From Sipunculus nudus (lineage: Eukaryota > Annelida > Sipuncula > Golfingiida > Sipunculidae): a DNA stretch of 64,000 nucleotides. The notes beneath the pieces are model-generated. The model was not told the DNA's origin and ran no database searches. It saw only the letters and a list, made by a program, of their open reading frames with translations. Made by a program: the position numbers and the translations under genes. Location of the stretch: contig CM049310.1 of assembly GCA_026874595.1 (NCBI GenBank), positions 21,740,058 to 21,804,057 of the forward strand, read 5' to 3'. Shown one piece after another: positions 1 through 12,010 of the stretch (within the stretch, counting starts at the first letter, position 1; each line of letters opens with the position of its first letter).

Positions 1-924
1 ATATAACAACTGTACACAAATATATATCCTTGCAAAATGCAGAATTTAAAGACCAGCTATGCAGAATCGATACAAAAAATACATTTAATCACTAAATGGG
101 CCGATATTGCAGCATATAGCCTGGCTAAAGCCGCTTTTGTCTATGTTATGTGAAATACGCAACATATTTACAAGTGAGCGCTTGAACCCCATATCCTGGT
201 TTAATTACGTCTGTGAAACGTTACGTCGGCCTCTAAAGTGAGCAATATACATAAATCATTTTCGTTTGATTTTTCCATGTAGGATTCTGCCTTCGGAGGT
301 CTCAAGTACGAACGAGGGTCCATATTCCAAAGCCTGACCGACTATATTATCAATGTCCAACCCTTTTGAATGCACAGAGCTTTCACGCAGCGTTATGCTT
401 TAAACATATAGATATATACGGCAGGGAAAAGACCCCTAACAGGGAATTGAATAATAATTAATAAAATCAGAGACCATTCGGTTACAGATAGACGGTACTC
501 AGAAAGCAAGCAGTGGCACTTTGAAACACTGAACAATTAAAACTTCCATTTCACAGTATACAGGGCGTGCATTTTTTCTTCAAGTGCTGGGGGGGGGGGG
601 GGGAGACCTATAGGGGTAGATTTGGGGCAACCTTTTTGTAAACCGATTCGAAACTGGACGATACGATATTGATTTATTTTAAAGTTATTGAGTTATGTAA
701 ATATTTTTATAAAATCCTTGGAGATGGAAGAGATCTGATGTCATTTATATTACATACATTTGGAAAAGGAGTGCTATTGACACATAGATTTTGACTTGGC
801 CTAATAATTTCATCTACATTGCAGCAGAAGTATTTGTAAAAAAAAAATCTGCACTATAAGTCATATGAATCATCATTTTTTTTACAAAGGAGTTAACTGT
901 TATTCAATAATTACAGGTTATACC
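1..924. other. Intergenic DNA, no gene seen
   Basis: AT-rich sequence with no open frame worth calling in either direction. The only notable feature is a run of about 15 G at 589-603. I see no RNA gene or recognisable repeat end before the TIR element that starts at 925. Confidence 0.5.
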
Positions 925-949
925 TACACTCTAAAAACACATCGGTTAA

Positions 950-1215
950 AATCAACTGAAAAAACAGTTGATTTTAACCAATTCAATCGGTCAAAATAGC
1001 CCCAACCTAAATATCAGTTGACATAACTGTTTTAAGATCAGTAACCATAACAACTGATAGGATCAGTTAACATTTAACTGATATTTCGTTTGACAGCAAC
1101 TGATATTTTAGGTTGAATATAACTGATTTATTATTAACCTATTTCAATAGGTTACTTTCAAACAGTTAAATTTAACTGATCTCTCCAGTTGCACGTAAAA
1201 TATTTAACCGGTGGC
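950..1215. repeat. Left subterminal AACTGAT/ATCAGTT motif cluster
   Basis: AACTGAT and its complement ATCAGTT recur about eight times in 250 bp, mixed with GGTTAA/TTAACC. One pair (about 951-982) forms a near-perfect hairpin of ATCAACTG against CAGTTGAT. The matching cluster lies at 5340-5460. Such clusters sit next to the ends of many DNA transposons and are thought to bind transposase; that role is inferred here. Confidence 0.6.
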
Positions 1216-1296
1216 TTTCTGGCTGAAAAATATGAAATTTTTTTGCTAGAAGTAAACGAATACATTTGATTTACTTAGTGGGTATATAAATTATAT

Positions 1297-1304
<8 letters not shown>

Positions 1305-1354
<50 letters not shown>
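1305..1354. repeat. (TA)n microsatellite
   Basis: Uninterrupted TA dinucleotides, about 25 units, inside the 4.55-kb TIR element. Confidence 0.95.
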
Positions 1355-1356
<2 letters not shown>

Positions 1357-1730
1357 CCTTAAAAAAACAAGATCACAAGCAAAACCAAATTTACTAAATG
1401 TATCAAGCTGGGCCACCTTTATAATTTGAACAATAGCAAAATCAACCACACCAAATTCCATATTCTGCAATTTTTATGAAGAAACAACTGCTTCATCAGC
1501 AAAGTTTTATTATTTCTATAAAAAAATAAATATACAAGATCTTTTTTATATATCTTATATGTATGATAAGATGGGGGTATCATATATATTAGGATAAAAG
1601 AAAAATGGGAAGTTATATCCCATGAATGTTTCTATATACCTGCACTAAAAAAAACATGCATATATGAATTTGGCTATACGCAATATATGTGTGAATAAAT
1701 TAACTCACAATTAGGTAAAAAACAGCAAAT

Positions 1731-1995
1731 GTGGCTGGCTTCACACTCGATTTGAATGTGCCCACCTTCACTCACCATAAGATATCAAGAAGAAATGAGG
1801 TTGACTTCACTCAGTATGTGCCTGCCTTCACTCGCTGTTGGATATCAACAGCAAATGTGGCTGGCTTCAAACTCGATGTGAATGTGCCTATACCTTCACT
1901 CCTTATTAGATATCAAGAGGAAATTTGGTGGGTTTCACTCAGTATGTGCCTGCCTTCACTCGCTCTTAGACATCAACAGTAAATGTGACTGGCCC
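1731..1995. repeat. Minisatellite, about four units of 60-68 bp
   Basis: Units start near 1731, 1797, 1857 and 1925, with a stub at 1985. Each contains GTGNCTGGCTTCA..CTCG (or CTCAG), then TGTGCCTGCCTTCACTCGC and ATATCAACAG. Units 1 and 3 resemble each other more than 2 and 4 do, which suggests a two-unit higher-order repeat. It is open in one frame for 83 codons, but I regard that as a by-product of the repeat. Confidence 0.75.
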
Positions 1996-4900
1996 AACAC
2001 ACAAAATGCATGTTCCAATCTTCAATTGATAACAAAGCTCAGATGACTTCAAGAAGAACATAAAGCTGGTCATATCAGTCAAGGACAACTGTAACCTATC
2101 ATAGATAATCATACAACATTGCACAAACACTGAAACGGGTTATAAATAATCATAAAATATATAACAAATGTAAAGTTTATGACAATCAGCTCAGCGCTGG
2201 ATTTCTTTTTTGCTGGGATTATTATTGTTGTTTTTTTTTTTCATGCTGCATACGTTTTGGCACTTTGGTTTAGTACTTCCACCATGACGAATTTCAACAC
2301 GTGTCTTCAGCTCTTCATACTTAATATCTAGTCACTGGCGTGTGCCAAAGAGTATTCACTCCTCCTTAAAATATAGAACAATATTTTTTAGATTGAGTGT
2401 GAATTGTGCCATAATTTTTTCTTATTTCAGTAAAGCAAGTTACCTACGAATCAGTATGTTCATTTAGATGTATATCTTGCCTTAATGACATGGAAATATG
2501 TAACCCATGGGTCATGACGCTCCATATGATATATAACCTATCATTCACACAACTGTTTGTCACATTTTTTTAAGAAAAGTATTGCAAATTTCTGGAGAAT
2601 ATTTGTTTGCATTAACCTTGATTAAATTTTAAACTTATACACAAAAATCAGATCTTTAAGGGAACTACAGATTCTTCTTTGCAAATATAACATATAGTAA
2701 AACCTATTGTTGCTACTATTATTTGTGAACTTTCTGAGAAGCAGTTACCTTCCAGTCCCAGTATCTGGTTAAAAACTTTGCCCGGAATCAAATGGGTTTC
2801 ACAAGTTGCTTTATGAGATCGTCTGTTGGAAAAGCGCTTCATCTTCAATCCAATTCCCTGAAAATGTGAGAAATTGGTTTCACACGTTGGCTATGTTACA
2901 CATAATGCTAACTAAAACCTACCTCAATACTACAGAAACTGCAAACAAGACATGTTTGAATCTCAAATGTCTTATGGAATCCATTAAACATGGGAGAGCT
3001 CAAAGGAGGCGAGGCAGACATAAACGAGATGCATATAATTTGACAAGCTTGTAAAATGTAGTAAAAAGCAGTAAAACATAAATTTAAACAAAATTATGAA
3101 AAATGTATGTGAATCATTATTGTGCCCAGTGAACTGGGCAATAATTGTGCTGATATTATTCTATGTCCAGAAGTTAAAAAAGGGTAAATGAAAGATTTAA
3201 GAAGGGGAGTTCCAGTGACTTAGAGGGGTCAGTCTAGGTCCAAACGGAGGGGGTGTCCACTTGCATTTTACAGGAAAAGTCACGCTGAAACAAGCTGAAA
3301 TAATATGAACTGGACCCAAAGGGGGGGAAGAAATATTCTTCAGGACCAAGCATCCAAATGCCGAAGCCTCCCATGGTTAATCAGGCGATCAGTCCTGTTT
3401 TTAAAATCTGTTTCTGATTAAAATTAATCTTAATCCCCTAGTTATTCTCCTTAATTGTAATCCTGGCCGTTACCCGTAACCCATGCTATGGACCGAGGTT
3501 GGGCTTTAAAAATTCTTCACTTGTGGAATTATATGGGATATATCAAACTAATACAATAAAATTCAATCTTCGAGGAAAACTGTTTATTTATTTGTTTAAT
3601 AATCAGTTATGTATTTATTGTGTCATACCATGTCCTTTGGCTTACATACACCCTGCTCTGTAAAATGAGGTTACACAAACCTGATTTATACCTTCACCTT
3701 TCTACCAAGTCAATGATAATTTTTCTGAAATAATCAGTATAAAAACAATTTTATAATATAAATATTTCTAATCCGGAGCTCAATGTACAAGCTCTGCATC
3801 AGATCAGTGTTATAGTTACTGATAAGGTTGGACTTGGCACTGTAACAAGAAATAACTTGAAACGTGGAACACTGCCTAACAACAGAGACTTAATCATTCT
3901 TTTATTCCATCATTTTCCATAGCTGAATGTCAAATTATCCTGATAGCTTTTAGACTATATCTTGTTCAATACTTAATTACCACTGTCGTTACCACAGGGT
4001 TAACAAGCCTCAAGTACATTGTTAAACCATTAAAACGTGTCAGTGTTTCTTTAAACATAACTTATGCTGAAAACACCAGTGCTCTGGGCATCTCGTTGTG
4101 CATGTAATAAAGTCTTCATAGGGCCCAGCTGAGCGTCATAGCCCATTGGTCAATTGACATTGGCAGATCCGGAGTATATTTCATGGGTATAGCCCCCCCC
4201 CCCCCATTTGGACCCTGGACACTCATCTCCAAAATCATGGATCCGCACCTTGTTGTATATATGTATACAGACACAAATTGGGTACATTGAACTATATTGT
4301 CCATGACTCCACAAATTGGGAGGTCACAGTGACCACATAATAAGTGTGGACACATCCTCTATACAAACAGTTAAATGTATGCTTAAATTTCAATCTGCAA
4401 AGTCATTAGATGTAATATTTCTTATAAAATTATATATTTATAGAAGGTTGTAGGCTTCCTGTTTGTGATTTTATAGCAGTTGGTAGATGTAACATGGGGT
4501 CACAGCAAAATGTCAAAATACTGTGTTATGATGGGGGGGGGGGGGGGGGGGGGGCTGATGGTGCATGCACACACGTGTTTAAATATGCGAGTCATATATT
4601 TCAAAAGTACACAATATATGTCAATATAAAACACAAAATTTGACACAATAATATATTACTTAACCTAACCCCTGTTGAATGAGAAATTAAGAGCTTTTCA
4701 TAGTCAACCAGCTGAAAATGTTATTCGAAATAATATGCGAAAAAATGTTATACTCATTATTTTATGTAAAATGTTTAAATCCAAAGTAAAAATGAACAAA
4801 TACTCACCAGGCTTGTACAGTGACACGTGTACTTGTGCATGGGTTCCTTCCAAAGACTGTCGCAGGAATGCTCAAACGTCCCGCTAAAATGTGACCTTTG

Positions 4901-5063
4901 ACAGAGTCGTTGCTGGTTGCAGCCTCTCCTGGTGTAACATTATCACCAAACAAACCGTACTGGCTGCATCGGGTAATTACTTGCTGGGATGTGTGAGGTC
5001 ACAAGTTGACAGCACACTTTGTTACGCAGACTGCATGTACATAGGGTGTAAATTCCTACCTAT

Positions 5064-5067
<4 letters not shown>
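1996..5067. other. Interior of the TIR element, no transposase seen
   Basis: Two short overlapping open frames lie on opposite strands at 2648-2848 and 2806-3054. Neither has a motif I recognise. Poly-C (4193-4205) and a 22-base poly-G (4533-4554) are present. Nothing resembles a DDE or DDD transposase. Confidence 0.45.
4533..4554. repeat. Poly-G tract of 22
   Basis: An uninterrupted run of G, able to form a G-quadruplex and prone to length error in assembly. Similar tracts occur at 589-603, 22170-22182, 23960-23973, 24160-24176, 28143-28157 and 61019-61034. Confidence 0.9.

Positions 5068-5131
<64 letters not shown>
5068..5131. repeat. (TA)n microsatellite
   Basis: About 32 uninterrupted TA units. 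Confidence 0.95.
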
Positions 5132-5132
<1 letters not shown>

Positions 5133-5339
5133 CATGTGTAATTCAATAAATGCGATGAACCACAATCATGTAGGATAATTCTGAAAATAAGATTATTAAT
5201 AAGATTAACCAGGTAATGTGCCTTTGTCATCAATAAGTTGTTAGAGATTATTAAACATTGATCTGTTCAGTGTAAATAACACCTACATCTTATAATGGCA
5301 CAATGAATGATCCATCATCTACAGTGTTGCATGTGTATT

Positions 5340-5476
5340 ATATTAACTGATATCAACAGTACCCCTGTTAACCGACCAATTAGTTAGATGCCAACGGATA
5401 TTTCAGTTGAAATCAACTGATTTCAGTCAACCTATTTTATCAGTTACCATTTTAACCGATGTGTTTTAAGAGTGTA
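5340..5476. repeat. Right terminal inverted repeat and motif cluster
   Basis: Carries AACTGAT, ATCAGTT and CAGTTGAAATCAACTG and ends ATTTTAACCGATGTGTTTTA then AGAGTGTA, the inverse of the element's left end. One mismatch is visible in the terminal 28 bp. Confidence 0.65.
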
Positions 5477-5814
5477 TACCAAATTTTACACATCTACATA
5501 ACGATCATAAGTTCCTGGTTTATGGCTTTAATTTATAAAAAAAACTATTATATTCAAATTTGAATACTGTCACATCACTGTCTACACACCGGACATAGCA
5601 AACACTTTGACAATTATTAACATTATAGACATCATACTGAGAACTTGTCTAAGATCTGATGTTTTTAAAATCACATTTTAATATTTTTATTATTTTTGTT
5701 AACATGTATCAGAAAAAAAAAGTTATCTCAGCTATGAAACTAATACATTTGTTCAAAATAACCGAAGGATCAAAACACCCAATATATTACCAATTTCGGT
5801 ATGGTAGGAGATAT

Positions 5815-5960
5815 TTGGGACATCTAACTGTATGCCAAATTTTGGATTCGTGGTCCAACGGTTTCAAAGCGTGCCCTGTTAACGGACGGCCGGACGAACG
5901 CATGGACAACAGACAAAGGACGATGGCTATAGCTCAATAGACTTATTGTCAGTTGCGCTA
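5815..5960. repeat. Dispersed repeat tail (GGACGG-rich)
   Basis: Contains CCAAATTTTGG, GGACGGCCGGACGAACG, then GACAAAGGACGATGGCTATAG and CTCAATAG. This order resembles the 3' end of dispersed repeats common in molluscan introns and intergenic DNA. Assignment is from memory of that general look, not from an alignment, and no target duplication was found. Confidence 0.35.
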
Positions 5961-6781
5961 AAATGTGAATGGTTATTTTTCCAGGATATGATAATTCAAT
6001 GTTAGTAATGTATTTATTTATGAAAGTTATATATTTCAAACTTAATTTTCGTAAGGAATTTAAAATTGTCAAGTAAAGTGACAATTTATAATTTAATACA
6101 AAAGAAACAGTTAAACAGCGAGTCATTTTTTCCTATGTTTACAAAAGGAAAGGAAATGACTGTCTGACAGGCTTCAAAACCACATGACAGGATAGACACT
6201 TAGTTTGAAAGCCAAACCAGAGCATTCTATAAGACGCAATTATATCTGTTTAATGTAACAGCATTGGACAAAGGAAAAACTGAAGATTGTGTAATCACGG
6301 CACGCTATGACAGTGAACAAAGCAGCTGATGAAAACTTATGAACACTGCAGTTTTTTCAGCATGATGCTGCCTGTCATATTTAAAAATATAGTTTAAAAA
6401 CACTTGTTTTTAGAACGGCAACACATGTATACTCTAAGGCACGTACTAGTTTAAATATAAAATACAATTGCACAATGATATAATAAATCAAAATGATAAT
6501 ATCTTCAAACTTTTTTCGACTCATTTCGAAACAATTCCAGAAGATTGTCAGAAACAACAAGAGGAAACGTTGTCTCTTTTTTTCAGAAGAGAATTCGAAG
6601 AAGCCGTCAGGTGGCTTTACCTTTGATCCATGGGTGTTTTCGGCGTATTTCCGAATCTTATATATAAAGTACAGGTACTGCATGAGGCACTGTTTTCTTC
6701 TAAAATGTACTGTTTTGTCCTGGATTAGAAAAAATAAGTATAGGGGATTTTCATATGAATTTATGAAGCGAGATTATTCTG

Positions 6782-6782
<1 letters not shown>

Positions 6783-6825
<43 letters not shown>
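6783..6825. repeat. (TA)n microsatellite
   Basis: About 21 TA units. Confidence 0.95.
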
Positions 6826-6828
<3 letters not shown>

Positions 6829-8202
6829 CTACATTTCAAATTTAGAAAACTGTACATCAGTTCCCTTGTAGTTTTCATGTCGATCCGTACACGAGTCCTA
6901 CGTCACTGCTGACATACCCTACTTGGTTACAACCTATCAGAATTTTCTGTAGTAATTAAATAGGTGAGTACAGGGATATGACCAAAGGAGGAACCATTAA
7001 TGTTTTATCCGGTAAAAAAAAGTATTTCATTATGCATTTACGATCTTTGTTTACAGCCAGCTGTACACCTTCTTTCACAGTGGGATGTATCTAATTTCAG
7101 GCTAACTCTGAGTACATATGAATGGTTGTAAATAGTCCCTGCTAAGAAAAGTATTTATAAGGCGTCTGTGACAGATGTACCAGCCTGTTTATCTAGAAGC
7201 TAATAGTTCACCGGCAATTTCACCAAAATTTACATGCAGAGAAAAATATGTAACTTATAAGATGCTTGTTTGTATAAAAGCGGATTTGAAGAGTCAATAG
7301 TTGCAGAACGCAAAACCTTTTCTGACCTGATTGACTTTCCATCTGGTGCCCTTGTTGAATGTGTTTGGTTTTTTTTTGGCCGGCCCCTCACCTGTTATAA
7401 ACACCTGGGTATAACGTAACGAACAGTCTGTATGCAGTGATAATGGCGTTTTCTGGTCTATTTTGTAGAGTTTCATGGGATTATCTTCAATTAATAGACG
7501 TCAGACATGGGGAAAAGGTCCTTTTAAACGTTTAAAGTGCAGATATTGTGACTAGCATATCACTGTATACGGCTGACACTTACAAAGGCACATCGACAAC
7601 GTACACGGTTTATTATATTAATAGTGGCCAGTTTACAGAACAGTGTCACATTTATAAAGCTACTGCACTAGTGTCGTAGTGACAAGCTGAATTTACTCCT
7701 TCTTTAATTTTAGGTATTCCTAAAATGCTTCATAAGAAGTCAAATATTGAACGTGACATAGAGTAAACGGATCGCTCCATCCAAATGCCTTTTTTTGGCT
7801 AATGGGAAACACAGGACCACTCAGGCGAACGCATGGACTGTCCTATAGTGAAACCCAAACTAGCGTTGATTGTTTCTGCAGATTCACAAGTTAATTCACA
7901 AGACTAAAGTACATCACGGGACCTTTCGTGCCCCTGTTGTCTACTACTGTGTCAGTCCTGCTGTCACCAGCTAACAGCACGGCGGCCGGAGCCGGCAAGA
8001 CTGCAGTTATCACGCGCGACAATTATGCGAACATCTGGTTTTTCTTTTTACAGATACGCTCGTATACCCCTTATAACTTCTTATCGCCTTTCCCAGCTGC
8101 CGAATGCTGGCCGGGAAACATTTCCTTCATTCAATAACAGATTTTCGTTCCCAAGAATATAATCTTTCAGGGAACATGTAAAATAATATATACTGTATAT
8201 GT

Positions 8203-8204
<2 letters not shown>

Positions 8205-8268
<64 letters not shown>

Positions 8269-8401
8269 GATATATTTATATGTGTGTGTGTGTGTGTACA
8301 TATAAAATATGTATTGAGTATTGTTGGAGGGGGTGTCGGTGGGCTTTCCCAGAAAACATTTCCTATATACTATATATAAACATAATATAAACTGTATATA
8401 T

Positions 8402-8451
<50 letters not shown>

Positions 8452-8484
8452 TGTATATAAACATAATATATACTGTATATATAC

Positions 8485-8518
<34 letters not shown>

Positions 8519-8575
8519 TTGTGTGTACATATCTAACATGTATTGAGTATTGTTGGAGGGGTGTTGGTGGGGACG
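8205..8575. repeat. Compound (TA)n-(TG)n repeat, duplicated
   Basis: Two blocks, each with (TA)n, then (TG)n, then a unique stretch ATGTATTGAGTATTGTTGGA (the first near 8310, the second near 8538). The whole roughly 220-bp compound unit is therefore a diverged tandem duplication, not just simple repeat. Confidence 0.8.
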
Positions 8576-9297
8576 AATTTCAACAAGCCTTCCTCCACGC
8601 AGCTTTGCTTGACTTCAAGCGTCATGGATACTTCCAAAACTAAACATGGAGTGTGATCAATCTCGGACGGAATTATACATATAATGAAAAATTATTTATT
8701 TTACATTGTTACGGAACCTTATATCAACAGATCACGTATGCGTGACGAACATAAATTTTGTCATGGAGATAAAAAAAATCAGATTCTGTAACATTAAGCG
8801 GCGTGAAATGTCTAGGGGAATGAATAAAGAAGTCAGTGGTTTTTTTGTTAACAAATAACTATAATTTATTCTTAAAACAACCCTAACATTACAATACACT
8901 AAATCAATACAATTACACAGTATAACAGCAGTATAACAGCAAATCAATACTATCACACAGTAAAATAAACAAAGTGCAAAGTACCTAGATAGCACCACTG
9001 TCACAGCGACAAAAGGTCCTTTAAAGCATATAATTCAGATGAACAGTTCACATAAATCTTCTCAGAGAATAACAGTCCAGTTCATTCACAAAATCAATCC
9101 GCCGTAATCCCAAAGTCGAGCTACAGTTATAATCCCGAAAGCAAACTGAAGACTTTATAAGATCCGTCATAAATCCAGAAGAAAATCTATATTTGCCGCA
9201 CTTATCGGAATAGGTCCCACAAACTGACTTACACGCTTCTGTGTCCGCTTGATTTTCTTTCACCTCTCTCTCTCTCTCGACTCTAAAACACAGCTCC

Positions 9298-9306
9298 CTA
9301 TTTATA
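9298..9306 (-). promoter_or_regulatory. LTR TATA box
   Basis: Minus-strand TATAAATAG followed by GGGAGC, conserved at 12969-12977 and 18668-18676 in the other LTR copies. It is the likely core promoter of element 1. Confidence 0.6.
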
Positions 9307-9325
9307 ACTTCTCACCTCAAGCCGA

Positions 9326-9344
9326 GAACCTTCCATTTCTCGAA
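9326..9344 (-). promoter_or_regulatory. Heat-shock-element-like GAA/TTC cluster in LTR
   Basis: GAA-2-TTC-3-TTC-2-GAA, that is two GAAnnTTC/TTCnnGAA pairs, about 20 bp upstream of the TATA box in the sense direction. All four triplets are kept in the 18093-18922 LTR although neighbouring bases differ. Binding by a heat-shock factor is inferred; chance is possible for so short a motif. Confidence 0.35.
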
Positions 9345-9549
9345 CAATACAAAGAATCAAACGATACACAGTACACACGCGTTAAAGGAAACATCTAGAA
9401 AAAGAACGCTGTGTCTATACATGTCATGGTTCACACGTGAGCTGGCCCGGCTCGGCCTGGCGATGCTGTCATGGCAACGGGCTATGCGTGATACATGAAC
9501 CAAATGTCAACAACACATGGAACATCCCTGCACATAGACATCTGTAACA

Positions 9550-9560
9550 ATCCCCCTTCT
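9550..9560 (-). other. Element 1 polypurine tract, copy A
   Basis: Minus-strand AGAAGGGGGAT directly next to the 3' LTR; it would prime plus-strand DNA synthesis. The duplicate sits at 13221-13231. Confidence 0.8.
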
Positions 9561-9718
9561 GTAAGAAAAAACAAAGTTTTCTCGAAAAACTTTCTTTTTG
9601 CGATAACAATCACTAAATTTTTACAACATCTCAAAAATCATCTTATTTACAACATTACAAAAACATTTCGTTAACAACATTTCATAAACATCTCGGTAAG
9701 CAACCAGGAAGTACCTTG

Positions 9719-10098
9719 TCTTTCCCTTTAATGTGTCTGATTTCAAGATTTTAATCCTGTAAGAACAAACTTCATCTTTGATTTTTACACTTCAACTTGT
9801 TCATGAACGTGAGGGGATTGTGATATCTGAAGACAATGATAGGCTTGACTGATGAAGTGAATAAACTTTAAAGTGTTGCAACGCCAAAATCAAAGCCAAA
9901 TATTCTTTTTCAATAGTGGAGTGGTTTTCTGGTTTGCATTAAACTGTCTTGAGAAATAACAAATGGGATGATCTATGCCATAATAGCCTTATTGAAACAA
10001 CACAGCACCAGCAGTAATATCACTAGCATCTACAGCTAACTTTATAGGTACAGAAAAGTCTGGAGCTACTTAAACTGGTTAACTTTGCAGAATTGCTT
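9719..10098 (-). pseudogene. Element 1 RNase H, copy A (decayed)
   Basis: After the RT, the minus strand still shows the RNase H track: VDASD (the first catalytic Asp), an in-frame stop, then YGIDHPICYFSRQFN, a broken stretch with HNPLTFMNK after a small indel, and near the end LEIRHIKGKDKVL. The RNA strand of RNA-DNA hybrids would be its substrate. No integrase follows; the next thing is the polypurine tract and LTR. That placement is the key evidence for the unusual domain order. Several stops and frameshifts make it non-functional. Confidence 0.7.
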
Positions 10099-10890
10099 TC
10101 AAATTCTGAAATGCTTTTCACACTGAACTGTCCATACAAACTTTTGTTTCTTCTTTAACAAAATAGTCAAAGATTCAGCTACAGCAGAAAAATGTGGACA
10201 AAACTTCCCGTAGTATCCAACCATACCAAGGAAACGCATAATTTGCTTTTTGTTCTCTGGTCTAGGAAATGCAGAAATAGCACTTATTTTAGCATCAACA
10301 GGTTTTACCTGACCCTGCCCTACAATATGACCCAAAAATGTTATTTGTGCATGACAAAACTCAGATAATACTAAGTTGAGGGTCAGACCTGCTTCACTGA
10401 GTCTTTCGAAGAGGTCGCGAAGAATTTGCAGATGTTTCTCCCAGGTGTCGCTGTACACGATAAGGTCATCAATATATGCGTCGCAGCCCTGAATGTCCTT
10501 GACAACCATAAGGATGAGGCGCTGGAACGTGGCTGGCGAGTTCTTCATGCCAAACGGCATAACTTTATACTGGTACAGTCCTTGCGGCTTCACAAATGCG
10601 GACACTTCTTTTGCTCGTTCTGTCAGCGGAACTTGCCAGAATCCTTTAATCAAGTCAAACTTGGAAACATATCTGGAGCTACCGACTCTATCAATACAAT
10701 CATCGATCCTCGGAATCGGGAACGTGTCAGTCTTGGTGACAGATTCAGTTTTCGATAATCTGTGCACATACCGTAACTTCCATCAGGTTTTGGCACAAGA
10801 ATACATGGTGAACTCCAGTAACCGTTACCAGGTTCAATAAAATCATTGTCCAGCAAATATTGAATCTCATCCTGTAGATATCTTTGCTTC
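10099..10890 (-). pseudogene. Element 1 reverse transcriptase, copy A
   Basis: The first segment (10650-10890) has DNDFIEPGNGYWSSPCILVPK and CTDYRKLN, motifs of the RT fingers. After a frameshift the second (10099-10767) runs through FDLIKGFWQVPL (catalytic Asp), MPFGMKNSPATFQR, the active site YIDDLIVYS and FLGHIVG, to RFLGMVGYYGKFCPHFSA at the RT-connection boundary. This is a gypsy-type RT lying downstream of integrase. The frameshift between DYRKLN and TFPIPRIDD is shared with the duplicate at 13770-14561, so it predates the duplication. Two antisense open frames over the same region are shadows. Confidence 0.9.
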
Positions 10891-12010
10891 TTGTTGTTTC
10901 TTCTTACGCCTATCTGGTGTCAACATTATGTAATATAAATCGCTGACTTTCATGTCAACTATGTAAGGACCAAAATACCTAGCTTGCAGAGGTCTGCCAG
11001 GGATGGGAAGTAAGGCAAGGAATTTTTCACCAGGCTCAAGCGTCCTAATTACAATGTGCTTGTCATACTTTGTTTTAATTTTACTTTGTGCTGATTTTAG
11101 ATTAGACTTCGCAATCTCACAAGCATTGTGTAGTTGAGTGCGAAAGTCTGAGATATACTGCAACAAACTAAGAGAATCAGGATTTTCACACAAGAGTTTT
11201 TCTTTAAGCAGTTTTAATGGACCCGGAACTGAGTTCCCAAAAACTAGTTCAAGGGAACTGAAACCCAAGGACTCTTGAAAGGTTTCTCTGATATCAAACA
11301 GCAATAGGTGGATTCCTTCATCCCAGTCTTTCTGTGTGTCATAACAATTAGTTCTTATCATGTTATTTATTGTCTGGTGAAAACGCTCGAGGGCACCCTG
11401 ACTTTCAGGATGGTATGGCGAAGAGCTGTACTGTTTTATACCTAGCTCAAGCATAACTTACTGGTATAAGCCAGACATGAAATTAGACCCTTGGTCAGAC
11501 TGGACGGATTTTGGTAATCCAAAAGTTGTAAAAAAAACTTGGTCAGAGCCTTGACAACACTTTTGGTATCAATCTTTCGCAATGGTATTGCCTCAGGGAA
11601 CCTGGTAGATGCGCACATAATTGTCAGCAAGTATTCATGTCCAGATTTTGTTTTGGGCAGTGGTCCAACACAGTCAACAATAATCCTACTGAATGGTTCC
11701 TCGAAAGCAGGAATAGGCCATAGTGGGGCTTTAGGAGAATTCTGATAGGGCTTACCTACAATCTGGCATGTATGGCATGATTTACAATATTGTACAACAT
11801 CTTTCCTGAGGTTAGGCCAATAGAAGTGTGTACTTACTTTCTGATAAGTTTTATTTATACTTAAATGGCCAGACAAAGGAGCCTCATGTGCCATGCTTAG
11901 AATTTCATTGCGAAAGCTTTTGGGCATTACTATTTGATGTTTGATGGCCCACTAATCATCAGCACATCCATCAGGTGGTCGCCATTTACGCATAAGCACT
12001 CCATTTTTAA
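10867..12010 (-). pseudogene. Element 1 integrase, copy A
   Basis: The segment at 11442-11927 holds the H2C2 zinc domain (AHEAPLSGHLS..H, CKSCHTC) and the first catalytic Asp in IIVDCVGPLP. A homopolymer frameshift and a stop precede the second segment (10867-11454), with YHPESQGALERFHQ (catalytic Glu) and a C-terminal beta-rich tail, PGEKFLALLP..ARYFGPY, like the GPY/F module. The second Asp (SDQGS) is readable only in a shifted frame. It lies directly upstream of RT, separated by a further frameshift. Just before it, the out-of-frame track NGVLMRKWRPPD is typical of this integrase type. Confidence 0.88.

Larger units (their letters stand above)
925..5476. mobile_element. 4.55-kb TIR DNA transposon, non-autonomous or decayed
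   Basis: The left end reads TACACTCTAAAAACACATCG. The reverse complement of the right end reads TACACTCTTAAAACACATCG and continues GTTAAAAT, as the left end does, giving near-identical inverted repeats of about 28 bp. TACC flanks both sides (921-924 and 5477-5480), so a 4-bp target duplication is possible. Equally, the element could start at CACTCT with a TA duplication; the sequence allows both readings. Just inside each end lie many AACTGAT/ATCAGTT heptamers in both orientations, the usual look of transposase-binding subterminal repeats. The interior holds a minisatellite, (TA)n tracts and poly-G/poly-C runs, but no transposase I can recognise. Superfamily unassigned. Confidence 0.7.
5481..8190. 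other. Intergenic DNA with repeat fragments
   Basis: No gene recognised. It contains the repeat tail at 5815-5960 and a (TA)n tract at 6783-6825. The open frames at 5659-6126 and 6381-6912 overlap on opposite strands and run into the repeats, so I do not call them. Confidence 0.45.
8707..9549 (-). repeat. Element 1 3' LTR
   Basis: Starts TGTTACGGAACC and ends CTGTAACA on the plus strand, and matches the LTR at 18093-18922 with several indels and roughly 5% mismatches by eye. A short open frame of 71 codons inside it is non-coding LTR sequence. Confidence 0.93.

Noticed and set aside
2648-3054. Transposase exon of the 4.55-kb element
   Set aside because: Two short opposite-strand frames with no DDE/DDD context or zinc-finger motif.
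7928-8137. AAGAGKT reading like a P-loop
   Set aside because: The spacing of glycines does not fit Walker A, and nothing around it resembles a nucleotide-binding domain.
9048-9263. 71-codon frame conserved in two LTR copies (also 12719-12934)
   Set aside because: It lies wholly in LTR, conservation follows from the recent duplication, and the same frame is not kept in the 18093-18922 LTR.
10426-10840. 110- and 115-codon plus-strand frames (also 14097-14511)
   Set aside because: Antisense shadows of the RT coding sequence.
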